NCBI RefSeq assembly: GCF_022788715.1
Contig: NZ_CP085169.1
Coordinates: 1-64,000 of the forward strand
Length of the DNA stretch: 64,000 nt
Direction: 5' to 3'
Source of the DNA: Sulfitobacter sp. DSM 110093
GTDB lineage: Bacteria > Pseudomonadota > Alphaproteobacteria > Rhodobacterales > Rhodobacteraceae
Position 1 is the first letter of the stretch; each line of letters opens with the position of its first letter. Under the pieces are notes generated by a model, which saw only the letters and a program-made list of their open reading frames with translations, was not told the origin of the DNA and searched no databases. Both the position numbers and the translations under genes were made by a program. Of the stretch, positions 18,123 through 25,998 are shown one piece after another.

Positions 18123-18244
18123 ACTAGAAAGCAGATTAACATCGTCAAATTAAACGAAGCTCTCACCGGCATCGGCGAGGCGGGCACGCTCCCGGCTGGT
18201 CCTGCACTTTTCACCGTGGGTGCGGCCAAAAACTTGGACTGTTT

Positions 18245-18475
18245 TCATGGCATAAGGCCGAGGCTTTTATGGTACTCGATTGGGCTTCTGCCACCAAGGG
18301 ACATCTTGATGCGTGTTTCGTTATACCAGCGGATGTAGGCGTCAACCTCGTCAATAAACTGGGCCACGGTGAAGGCCTGCCAATCGCGAGGATAGAAGAA
18401 CTCAGTCTTCAGACGTCCGAAGAAGCCTTCACATGCGGCAATATCCTGCGAACTCGCCCCAGCCGCGTTGGACAT
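18245..18475 (-). pseudogene. IS3-family transposase OrfB C-terminal remnant
   Basis: The minus strand carries ACEGFFGRLKTEFFYPRDWQ followed by DEVDAYIRWYNETRIKMSLG and SPIEYHKSLGL, the last 65 or so residues of an IS3-type OrfB including the region of the catalytic glutamate (the E of ACEGFF). The rest of the gene is absent. It is probably from the same IS type as the OrfA remnant at 11384-11783, and the two remnants bracket the P450-TRAP cassette. Confidence 0.8.
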
Positions 18476-18593
18476 AAGCGTAGGACGAACGTCGACCTAT
18501 CCCATGGTGTTCAAGCCAGGGGGAGTCTACGAGGAACCCCGCGGGGACAGCCTCAAGAAGGTTCTTTAGTTTTTCGTGTGTTTGTCCACTCAT
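18460..18593 (-). pseudogene. N-terminal remnant of an AbiEi-like antitoxin gene
   Basis: From an ATG at 18593 the minus strand reads MSGQTHEKLKNLLEAVPAGF then VDSPWLEHHGIGRRSSYAYV, which resembles the N-terminal winged helix of AbiEi/type IV antitoxin-like proteins. About 45 residues remain before the reading runs into the IS3 remnant. The IS903-like element begins one base upstream of the start codon, so its promoter is also gone. Confidence 0.45.
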
Positions 18594-18594
18594 A

Positions 18595-19645
18595 GGCTTT
18601 GTTGCACAAATCGGCTGATGGGATTCACTGTATGAATCCAGCATGATAGCTGGAGAGCATGAGCAGTTGGGCCCCTAGGAAGTACAAGACGACGAATTGG
18701 TCGTCTTACAATGACAGCTTGAAGCGGCGCGGATCGTTGTCAATCTGGTTTGATCCCGAGATGGTTTGGACGCCTCCGCGTAGCGGCAAGCGCGGTCGGC
18801 AACAGCAATTCAGTGACGCCGCTATTCAGACCTGTCTGACCTTGAAGGTGCTGTTCGGGATGCCGCTGAGGCAGACAACAGGGTTCGTCCAGAGCCTGTT
18901 GCGGCTGGTCGGGCTGGACTGGGCAGTGCCAGATTTCAGCACCTTATGTCGTCGCCAGCGAACACTGAAGGTGAGCCTGCCGTATCGCGGGTCCAAGGGT
19001 CCGCTGAATCTCCTCATAGACAGCACCGGTATCAAAGCTGAGGGTGAAGGTGAATGGAACGCCCGCAAGCATGGTGGTGCGAAACGGCGTATTTGGCGCA
19101 AGATACACATCGGAATCGACGAAAAAACATTGGAGGTTCGGGCCGTGGATATCACAAGCAGCAACGTGGGTGATGCGCCGATGCTGCCCGAGTTGCTTGA
19201 CCAAATTCCACCCGACCAGGACATTGGATCGGTCACTGCTGACGGGGCCTATGACACGCGCAAGTGTCACGACGCGATTGCCGTCCGAAATGCTCACGCT
19301 GTTATTCCACCGCGCAAGAACGCCAAGCCCTGGAAGCCCACAAGTGCCGGAGCCGTCGCTCGCAACGAAGCAGTAAATGCGCAGCGGTATCTGGGAAAGG
19401 CTCTCTGGCGACGGCTGGCAGGATACCACCGCCGGAGCCGCGTCGAAACGAAGATGAACTGCATCAAACTGTTGGGCCAATCCGTTATGGCCCGGGACTT
19501 CGACCGGCAGGTCGCGGAAATCCAAATCCGTATCGCCGTGCTCAATCGCTACACCGCTCTTGGCATACCCGTTACTGAGCTCGTAGGATAAGTCCGTCCG
19601 GGGAAAGGGGAAGTCTGGACATCACCTGATTTGTGCAACAAAGCC
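18595..19645 (+). mobile_element. IS5-family element, IS903 group, complete
   Basis: A 1,051-bp insertion sequence with perfect 18-bp terminal inverted repeats: GGCTTTGTTGCACAAATC at 18595-18612 and its complement at 19628-19645. These ends closely resemble the known IS903 terminal repeat. It holds one full transposase gene. IS903 members make 9-bp target duplications, but the flanks (CCACTCATA on the left, CCATGTCAG on the right) do not match. The insertion was therefore followed by a deletion or recombination at one side. Confidence 0.93.
18659..19591 (+). CDS. IS5-family (IS903-type) transposase
   Basis: A 310-residue DDE transposase that looks intact. The catalytic triad is visible as Asp in LIDSTGIK (about 120), Asp in TADGAYDT (about 195) and Glu in YHRRSRVETKMN (about 262), the last in the typical Y-(2)-R-(3)-E-(6)-K context of IS4/IS5 enzymes. 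The element is therefore potentially active. The start at 18659 is 46 bases inside the left inverted repeat. Confidence 0.94.
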   Translation: MSSWAPRKYKTTNWSSYNDSLKRRGSLSIWFDPEMVWTPPRSGKRGRQQQFSDAAIQTCLTLKVLFGMPLRQTTGFVQSLLRLVGLDWAVPDFSTLCRRQRTLKVSLPYRGSKGPLNLLIDSTGIKAEGEGEWNARKHGGAKRRIWRKIHIGIDEKTLEVRAVDITSSNVGDAPMLPELLDQIPPDQDIGSVTADGAYDTRKCHDAIAVRNAHAVIPPRKNAKPWKPTSAGAVARNEAVNAQRYLGKALWRRLAGYHRRSRVETKMNCIKLLGQSVMARDFDRQVAEIQIRIAVLNRYTALGIPVTELVG

Positions 19646-19686
19646 CCATGTCAGTGCTCGATGGTGTTTCCGGGCTGGGAAATGGC
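19646..19686 (-). pseudogene. 41-bp remnant of a sulfotransferase gene
   Basis: Immediately outside the right end of the IS, 41 bases match 29025-29065 inside the intact sulfotransferase gene at 39 of 41 positions and in the same orientation. On the minus strand this corresponds to the HFPARKYHRALTW region. The match starts exactly at the IS boundary and fades after 19686, so the element sits in a second, almost entirely deleted copy of that gene, or in a segment duplicated from it. Confidence 0.7.
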
Positions 19687-19752
19687 GGGTTATTTGATCA
19701 CCTAAGCGGTGGATGTTCCCATGTCGACGGGGGGTGCGGTCGGCTTTTAATC

Positions 19753-20130
19753 TTAAGGTGAGGCCTTTGTTTTGACGATTCCGAAGAAGCTACAGGTGTC
19801 GCCATGCAGTACGCTACATTCTTTCGCGGGCATGATTTTTGCCAGGCCGTAGTCTGTTTCGCGCAAGACCAAAGTGCAGTCGCGCCCCTTCGCATTTTGG
19901 CTGAAGCTGAGGGCTCCATCAGGCAGCGCAACGAGTTGTCCGGCGACGTCCCCCACGCAAGCTGATCCTTTGACGCCAAGGGATGCCTGGCCGTTGGCGA
20001 TTTCTAGAATGCCGGTTCCGCCGTCTTGTGCTGTTTTGTAGCTGCCGTCGGTGAGCTCGAGGGCCTGTGCGCCATTGGTGAACAGGTAGATTGCTGCGAG
20101 CCCCCCAGCCAGGGTAATTGCGTTTCTCAT
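19753..20130 (-). CDS. Small secreted protein, function unknown
   Basis: A 125-residue protein with a clear signal peptide (MRNAITLAGGLAAIYLFTNG, probably cut after AQA) and a mature part of about 100 residues with short beta-rich stretches. It has four cysteines (in GSACVGD, GRDCTLV, KECSVLH and DTCSFFG) that could form two disulphides in the periplasm. I do not recognise the family. It is transcribed alone, towards the IS scar, from a promoter shared with the gene-free stretch before H-NS. Confidence 0.65.
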   Translation of the reverse strand: MRNAITLAGGLAAIYLFTNGAQALELTDGSYKTAQDGGTGILEIANGQASLGVKGSACVGDVAGQLVALPDGALSFSQNAKGRDCTLVLRETDYGLAKIMPAKECSVLHGDTCSFFGIVKTKASP

Positions 20131-20500
20131 GAGTTTACCTTCCTTTCAGTTTGGCGGCGGAAAGAGGTCTCAAGTGGGTGTGTTTCTGCTCTTATCGCCT
20201 GCAAGCGTTATTGGCCGACGTGCCGTTTGAGATGTGCGTTTCTCTCATTTTCTTTTTAAGGCACAGAGCGAGATTGGCGTTCAGTGCTCTGTGGTTTGTG
20301 TCTAAAATTATACGGCTTTGGCCAGAATATGTCCTAGGGGATGATATGGTTGCCCCCTTTTTGTCTCTAGAATGTGTCGTCTGCGCATCTCCCAAGGCAA
20401 AGGAGATGTGCTGTCGAAAGGTGGAAACTGCTTTGAGTGTGGGGGTAAGCGCGGGACGAGGGGTGTATTCACCGCCCCCATTTGAGGTGTCTTTAAAACT
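20131..20500. other. Intergenic region between the secreted protein and the H-NS terminator
   Basis: No gene supported. The plus strand is open for 135 codons (20151-20558), but the translation is rich in Cys/Arg, has no ribosome site and runs through the terminator, so it is treated as chance. The first 100 bases must contain the promoter of the secreted-protein gene. Confidence 0.4.
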
Positions 20501-20538
20501 AAGAAGGTCTTATCGGCGGGCGCGGATAAGACCTTCTT
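20501..20538. terminator. Strong hairpin between convergent-facing units
   Basis: A perfect 14-bp stem (AAGAAGGTCTTATC and its complement) with a 10-base loop, flanked by AAACT on the left and TTTG on the right. It lies 95 bases beyond the end of the H-NS gene and would terminate it. Confidence 0.75.
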
Positions 20539-20632
20539 TGCTGATCAAACTTTCTTAAGGTCGCGACCCGTAGGCCTTTATAAGAGAGAATGGATGTGTT
20601 CCGCTCGTCTGAAAGCGGACGTTAGGGGCTCT

Positions 20633-20989
20633 TTAATTGGTAATGCGCATTGCGTCAGGCTCGGTGCCATTTGCAACTTGAGCGCGGAACCAGTTGGGTT
20701 GGCGTCCTTTGCCGGTCCATGTTTGTTTCGTATCTTCTGGATTGGCGAAGGCGGGTTTCGAGGGCTTTCGCGCGGACTTGGCTTTTGATTTAGCCTTCAT
20801 TGGTTTCTGGGGTTCGGCGTCGGCGATGTCTCCCAAAGAGAAGCCGAATTCAGCGGCGGCTTTTGCGGCGGCTTTCTTCGCATCCCGGTGGTCTCGGGCC
20901 CGTGCGGCTTGAAGGGCTTTATTTACATCCGCCAAGTGTTTTTCGAGCTCTTTGCGGGACATGGATTTCAGGTCAGTCTTATCGATCAT
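20633..20989 (-). CDS. H-NS family nucleoid-associated protein
   Basis: A 118-residue H-NS-like protein. The N-terminal oligomerisation helix (MSRKELEKHLADVNKALQAA, about 10-29) is followed by an alanine- and lysine-rich linker with many KAKSK repeats and the C-terminal DNA-binding motif TWTGKGRQPNWFRAQVANG. Such proteins silence AT-rich acquired DNA; a plasmid copy may limit the cost of carrying the plasmid and control the envelope genes that follow. The ATG at 20989 has GGAAG upstream and begins at the domain; the longer frame to 21052 is rejected. Confidence 0.92.
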   Translation of the reverse strand: MIDKTDLKSMSRKELEKHLADVNKALQAARARDHRDAKKAAAKAAAEFGFSLGDIADAEPQKPMKAKSKAKSARKPSKPAFANPEDTKQTWTGKGRQPNWFRAQVANGTEPDAMRITN

Positions 20990-21277
20990 ATTGTTCTTCC
21001 GTTTGTGCCGTAAGGCGAGGGATTTACTGCATGTTTCATATGCTTGCGGCATTACTTATATCAAGGAGGTAGTATAAATAGCCAGAACGCGAACCCGGAA
21101 AGTTTAATTTTTGAAAAGGGCGCGACTTTTGAACGCTTATATTCTCTTTTAACGGGTGATGTTTGGTGGTGAAAGTGAAGCTCAGGGCTGCCTATGGTCG
21201 GGATATTGATTGACTTGATGGATAAACCCACTGACCATGGTTTCCAAAGTTTTTTCCTGTCGAAAGGGTCTCTCACC

Positions 21278-21760
21278 ATGGTGTTTCCGAAATCTTGGCT
21301 TATGGGGCTTTTAATTGCCGCTCTTCCTCTCGGTGCGCTGGCAGATCCTCTTCCTTACGGTGCAAAAACGCCGACGGCGAGCCAAGTTAGATCCGCTTAT
21401 ATCGGGAAGACGGAAAAGTGGGATGCCGATTGTAGCGGTGGGATTTATTTTGGGGCAAATAATCAAGCGCGCGCTTGGTGTGCCCAAAGCGGCGACAGTC
21501 TGGGCGCCGGCGAATGGACGGTCGATGCCTATGGGCGTATGTGCCATAATTTAACGTGGTATTGGCCGAACAATGGCCGCGCTGGCAGTTCGCCTGGAGA
21601 GAAAAGCTGCGTGCTGCATGTGGCGGACCGCTTTGATCGCATTTGGCGCAGCTATCCGGGGCAATCAGAATGGTGGCCCGTAAAGGGGGATGCAAGCTTG
21701 TCCTCAGGCTACGTCTTTCAAAACCAGGTGGTCGCGCTCAAGAGAAAGCTTGGCATCTAA
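21278..21760 (+). CDS. Secreted DUF995-like protein
   Basis: About 160 residues with a signal peptide (MVFPKSWLMGLLIAALPLGA, cut after ALA) and a mature part with regular Trp and Cys residues: WDADCSGGIYFGANNQARAW, GEWTVDAYGRMCHNLTWYW, and EKSCVLHVAD. The pattern of GGxYF, GxW, G.xC and a last Cys is that of the DUF995 family of small periplasmic proteins, whose role is not known. The longer frame from 21194 begins before the signal peptide and is not used. It faces the polysaccharide genes. Confidence 0.65.
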   Translation: MVFPKSWLMGLLIAALPLGALADPLPYGAKTPTASQVRSAYIGKTEKWDADCSGGIYFGANNQARAWCAQSGDSLGAGEWTVDAYGRMCHNLTWYWPNNGRAGSSPGEKSCVLHVADRFDRIWRSYPGQSEWWPVKGDASLSSGYVFQNQVVALKRKLGI

Positions 21761-22533
21761 GGCCGAATAGCTGGGTGCTCTTATCGGTCTTCGACGGGGC
21801 TTTCATTGGTTTCTGAGAGGGCTTGGGGACCAAGAGGTGCAGTAGAGCGCCGAGATGGACTGCGGCGATTTGGTGTATTTATGCGAACGGCCAATGGGAC
21901 AAGCCTTTTGCGTTCGATAGAAGCGGCGTCTCAAGCTTACCAGCTGTTCTGTCACGTGGGTGACGTTGGTTGCCTAAAAATGCTCTGTGCCTATAGAAGA
22001 AAACGGCTACAGCCGAAGCTGCAGCCGTTACTGGGTGACCATGCGCTGTAGGAGCACGATCACTTTCAGAATGGACTTCAGGCATAAACAAGTCAACGAT
22101 TCTCCGAAAGTCAGGCTTTGAGTTCAGGGCTCCGCCCGAATCATTTTTCGGATAGGAAGAATGCACTGCTTCCAACTTTATGTATTTTAAGAACTAATTT
22201 GAACCTTTCGACTTCAGCGTCCTGTGATTGGAAACAGTCGCACACCCTGTGATTGTAAATTAGGTCAAAAGCTGGCCGATTAGTGACACATTGATGCCTT
22301 TATATATACTTCTTCGGGTATAGAGCCTTGGCTTTGTGGCGCACCAGGTTTTCGTTCAACAGCTGCCGATGATATTTGAGTGATCGTAAGTAAATCGGGG
22401 ATAATGCCATTTGATCGGCTGCCCCCTCGTTTCTGCCTTCAGGTTTCAATTGGACTTTTGCTGTTTTTCAGAAGGTCCAATCGGCGCTGCATTTCCGAAC
22501 GCTCGTATGTGACGGGGGGATGCAAAGGCGCTC
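21761..22533. other. Non-coding stretch before the polysaccharide genes
   Basis: No supported gene in about 770 bases. A hairpin at 22002-22030 (AACGGCTACAGC / GCTGCAGCCGTT, one mismatch, CGAAG-type loop) lies about 240 bases after the DUF995-like gene. An AT-rich stretch near 22300 (TTTATATATACTT) could be a promoter for the large fusion gene. Confidence 0.45.
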
Positions 22534-25500
22534 ATGACAGTGTCGAGCCGAGGGAACAGACGCACCGAAAGGGATGCGGGAGAGCGGGGCTATTATGAGC
22601 CTCGCGTGAGCCGTGGTTTGTCCGATCGTGTCTTTTTGGACCCTAGCCGCCGTAGAAGGTCGCGTGTCCTTTTTTCCGCAAGCACGTTTGCAATAGGCAT
22701 CATCGCTTGGCTGATGCTTTTTGCGACAATGGTAGGAATGGATGGCGGATTGGAAGCGGCGCTGCCAGAGCCGATAAATGTCTTGAAAGGGCGCAGCACA
22801 GCGTCTGAGCCGACCAACCTAGGCTTGGAAAGCAGCGATCAAGGTCCAAAGACCGCGGCGATTGATCTTTATGCTCAACAGGAAGCTCAGAAATACCGAT
22901 GCCTTGCGGATGATAGAGGCGGGGGGCAGAAGGTGCCTGCGCAGACACAGAAGGTCTATGCCGTGGTCCCTGTGGAGCTTCCCTGGGCGGCAATGTCTTT
23001 TGGGCAGAGTTGTGACACTGTTCAGGTTGCGCTGCCCACTTGGTTCCATTTCGCGCGAGATCAAGGCGCTGTAGAGGTCATTGGTGTGAGCCAAGAGACC
23101 CGCGCGCCGCTGTTGGAGCATGTTGAGAGGACCTCGGGCCTTCGGATCATGCCAATTGTTCGACTGGACGCCTCCATCTCGCGTGCGTTGAGCAGTGGTG
23201 AGAGGCCGGACCAAGTGGCCAGGGCATTTGATGTGTTCATTGAACGCGTCTCTGGCGCGGACTATGTGGAAGGGTTCTGCCTTGAGGCCAGCAGTTTGAC
23301 GTCTGCGGGGGTGGATATCTTCGGCAGTCTTGTCCAACAGATGGCAACGGTATTGCGCACGCAAGGCCTTAGGTCTTGTGTGAAGCTTCCAAGCACAGTC
23401 CCCGATAGTTTTTTGGTTCTCGCAAACCGGTTTTTTGATACGGTTATTGTCAATGGATACCGGGAATACTGGATTGGCTCTGCGCCACAGCCGCTTGCCG
23501 ACACTGGTTGGTTTGCCCAGCATATTGCGTTTTTGAAAGAGCATGTCGCTCCTGAAAAACTGGTCGTTGAATTGGGGGTCCATAGTGTTGACTGGGTCTC
23601 CGGGCGGCCGCGCCCTGAGACCCAACCTTTCGCGCAAACGATGTCTGCACTGGCAGATGCGGGGGCGTCTGCGGAATTTGTCCGCGCGGCCGGCCATAGC
23701 CAAGCGCAGTATCTTGATGAGAAGGGGCTTCAGCATCGGGTTTGGATGCTCGATGCGGCTTCAGTGCAGAACCAAATTTTAATGCTGCAAAAGAGTGATG
23801 TCGGCAGCATCGGATTGAGTGGCTTGGGCTATGAGGACCCAGGGATTTGGGCGGTTTTGGACCAAACCACCCGGGGGGTTGCTCTCTCTGACGAGAGCCT
23901 TCGTCAGATTGTACTGTCGGAGTATGTTGAACATTTGGGGCAGGGCCCTTTTGTCGCGCCCCTTTCCATGCCGCAATTGGGGCTGCGTCAAGTCGTAACG
24001 GACAATGTCACTCAAGCAGTCACCGCGATGACCTATCTTGAAACACCTAAAGCAAGCGCTGTGCGCCTTTATGGCGCCGGAGAACCTAATAAGGTCGTTT
24101 TGACCTTTGATGATGGGCCGCATCCTGAACATACCGCCCGGACGTTGGAAATTCTGCAAGAGACCAAAACACCGGGGTCGTTTTTTGTTCTAGGCAACAA
24201 CGCCGTCAAGTTTCCAGATCTTGTAAAGCGCATCCTTAAAGAGGGGCATGAATTAGGGTCACATACCTACACCCATCCCAATATGGGGGCGGTCTCAGCC
24301 TCACGCGCCACTGTTGAGATTAACTCCACGCAGCTGCTGCTAAATGGGCTAACGGGCAAAAACATGCGGCTCTATCGAGAGCCCTATATGCGCAGTGGCG
24401 GTCCTATAACCTCGCGCGAAGTGGCCTCGCTTCTGCCGCTCGAAGAAGCGGGGTATGTCATTGCGGGTATGAACGTGGTGCCGCGCGACTGGGTGGCGCA
24501 GACTGCCGATGGATTGGCTGATGAGATTATCAGACAGGTGCAGTCCAACGCAGGCGGTGTCGTCTTGCTGCATGACGGAGGGGGGGATCAAAGCCAGACG
24601 GTAGCAGCTTTGCCCAGAGTAATTTCCGAGCTGCGCGCGCAAGGCTATGAGTTCACGTCCCTTGCTGACGTCTTGGGGGTTTCTCCTGACATGCTGATGC
24701 CTGAGGGAAATCGTGTCACGGCGACCTTTGGCAGCATGTCTTTCCTGGCCGTGGGGAATGGTTGGTCTCTTCTTCAGATCGCCTTTTGGAGCGTCTTTGC
24801 GATTGGGGTGCTGCGCGCCACGGCTCTTTTGGTGTTGACCGCCAGACATAAGCGTCATGTTTCGCCATCTCCACGGCATAAGCCTTCAGTTACGATCGTG
24901 ATCCCGGCATACAACGAGGGGCGCGTGATTGAGCACTGCATTCGGCGGGCCCTTTACACAGAGTATGCGGACTTTGATATCATCGTCGTAGATGATGGCT
25001 CGACCGATGACACCTATGAGAAAGCAATCAGCTTTGCTTATCATCCTCTTGTGACGGTCTTGCGTCAGCCCAACCGTGGCAAGGCCGCGGCGCTCAATGC
25101 AGCTCTCGACGAATGCCAAAGTGAGGTTCTGATCTGCATTGACGCGGATTCCCAGATTGCCCCCAATGCCGTCAGCTTGCTGACACCGCATTTCAGCGAC
25201 CCCCAGATTGGCGCCGTTGCCGGACGGGTGGTGGTCGGCAATCGAGACAGCCTTCTCACACGTCTTCAAGCGCTTGAATACATCACAGCCCAAGCCGTTG
25301 AGCGCCGCGCAAAAGACTATCTCAATGCCATTACCGTTGTGCCAGGTGCCATTGGCGCATGGCGGGCGACAGCTTTGATGGAGGCGGGCATTTTTTCCTC
25401 GGAAACGCTGACCGAAGATGCGGATATGACGATGGCCATGATCCGAACGGATTACCGGGTGGTTTATGAGGACCGCGCAATCGCGACCACAGAGGCGCCT

Positions 25501-25998
25501 GCATCATTAAAAGGTTTGATGACACAGCGCCTGCGTTGGTCTCTTGGAATGATGCAGGCGGGATGGAAGCATTCGGGGGCTATGATAGAGCGTCGCAGCC
25601 TAGGCCGTGTGGCCCTTCCAGACTTGGCTGTCTTTGGGTATCTAATGCCGCTGATCGCGCCATTGGCGGACTTGTTCTTGGTGATCCTCCTTGTAGAGTT
25701 TGTGACGAACTTTGGGACGGTAAAGCAGGAGTATGCGGACATTATCACCAACCCGCTGATTGTGGCTTATCTGGCACTTCCGGCATTGGAAGTGATGAGT
25801 GCAGTTGTGGCATTCAAGCTTGATCCGAAAGAAGACCGGCGCCTGCTACTTTTGCTGCCTGCGCAGCGCGTTTTCTACCGCCAAATGTTGTATATATCTG
25901 TAATTCGCGCGCTGTGGCGCGCCGCGACAGGCTCTTTGGCGTCTTGGGGGCGTATGACGCGCGCGGGTTTTCAGTTTGACCAGGCAAAGCTGACATGA
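22534..25998 (+). CDS. GH18-like / polysaccharide deacetylase / GT2 synthase fusion
   Basis: A 1,154-residue membrane protein that combines three polysaccharide activities. A basic cytoplasmic start and one membrane helix (about 46-68) lead to a GH18-like barrel (about 130-490) and a CE4 deacetylase domain with TFDDGPHP (about 523), GHELGSHTYTHPNM (about 572) and VVLLHDGGGD. A second helix follows (about 742-768), then a GT2 synthase with VVDDGSTDD, DADSQ (about 869), TEDADMT (about 961) and QRLRWSLG, and C-terminal helices. It would polymerise, export and deacetylate an N-acetylated polysaccharide, like PgaB plus PgaC in one chain. It overlaps the next gene by four bases. Confidence 0.9.
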   Translation: MTVSSRGNRRTERDAGERGYYEPRVSRGLSDRVFLDPSRRRRSRVLFSASTFAIGIIAWLMLFATMVGMDGGLEAALPEPINVLKGRSTASEPTNLGLESSDQGPKTAAIDLYAQQEAQKYRCLADDRGGGQKVPAQTQKVYAVVPVELPWAAMSFGQSCDTVQVALPTWFHFARDQGAVEVIGVSQETRAPLLEHVERTSGLRIMPIVRLDASISRALSSGERPDQVARAFDVFIERVSGADYVEGFCLEASSLTSAGVDIFGSLVQQMATVLRTQGLRSCVKLPSTVPDSFLVLANRFFDTVIVNGYREYWIGSAPQPLADTGWFAQHIAFLKEHVAPEKLVVELGVHSVDWVSGRPRPETQPFAQTMSALADAGASAEFVRAAGHSQAQYLDEKGLQHRVWMLDAASVQNQILMLQKSDVGSIGLSGLGYEDPGIWAVLDQTTRGVALSDESLRQIVLSEYVEHLGQGPFVAPLSMPQLGLRQVVTDNVTQAVTAMTYLETPKASAVRLYGAGEPNKVVLTFDDGPHPEHTARTLEILQETKTPGSFFVLGNNAVKFPDLVKRILKEGHELGSHTYTHPNMGAVSASRATVEINSTQLLLNGLTGKNMRLYREPYMRSGGPITSREVASLLPLEEAGYVIAGMNVVPRDWVAQTADGLADEIIRQVQSNAGGVVLLHDGGGDQSQTVAALPRVISELRAQGYEFTSLADVLGVSPDMLMPEGNRVTATFGSMSFLAVGNGWSLLQIAFWSVFAIGVLRATALLVLTARHKRHVSPSPRHKPSVTIVIPAYNEGRVIEHCIRRALYTEYADFDIIVVDDGSTDDTYEKAISFAYHPLVTVLRQPNRGKAAALNAALDECQSEVLICIDADSQIAPNAVSLLTPHFSDPQIGAVAGRVVVGNRDSLLTRLQALEYITAQAVERRAKDYLNAITVVPGAIGAWRATALMEAGIFSSETLTEDADMTMAMIRTDYRVVYEDRAIATTEAPASLKGLMTQRLRWSLGMMQAGWKHSGAMIERRSLGRVALPDLAVFGYLMPLIAPLADLFLVILLVEFVTNFGTVKQEYADIITNPLIVAYLALPALEVMSAVVAFKLDPKEDRRLLLLLPAQRVFYRQMLYISVIRALWRAATGSLASWGRMTRAGFQFDQAKLT

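Noticed and set aside
20151..20558. 135-codon plus-strand frame before the H-NS gene
   Set aside because: It runs through a strong terminator, has unusual Cys/Arg content and no ribosome site.
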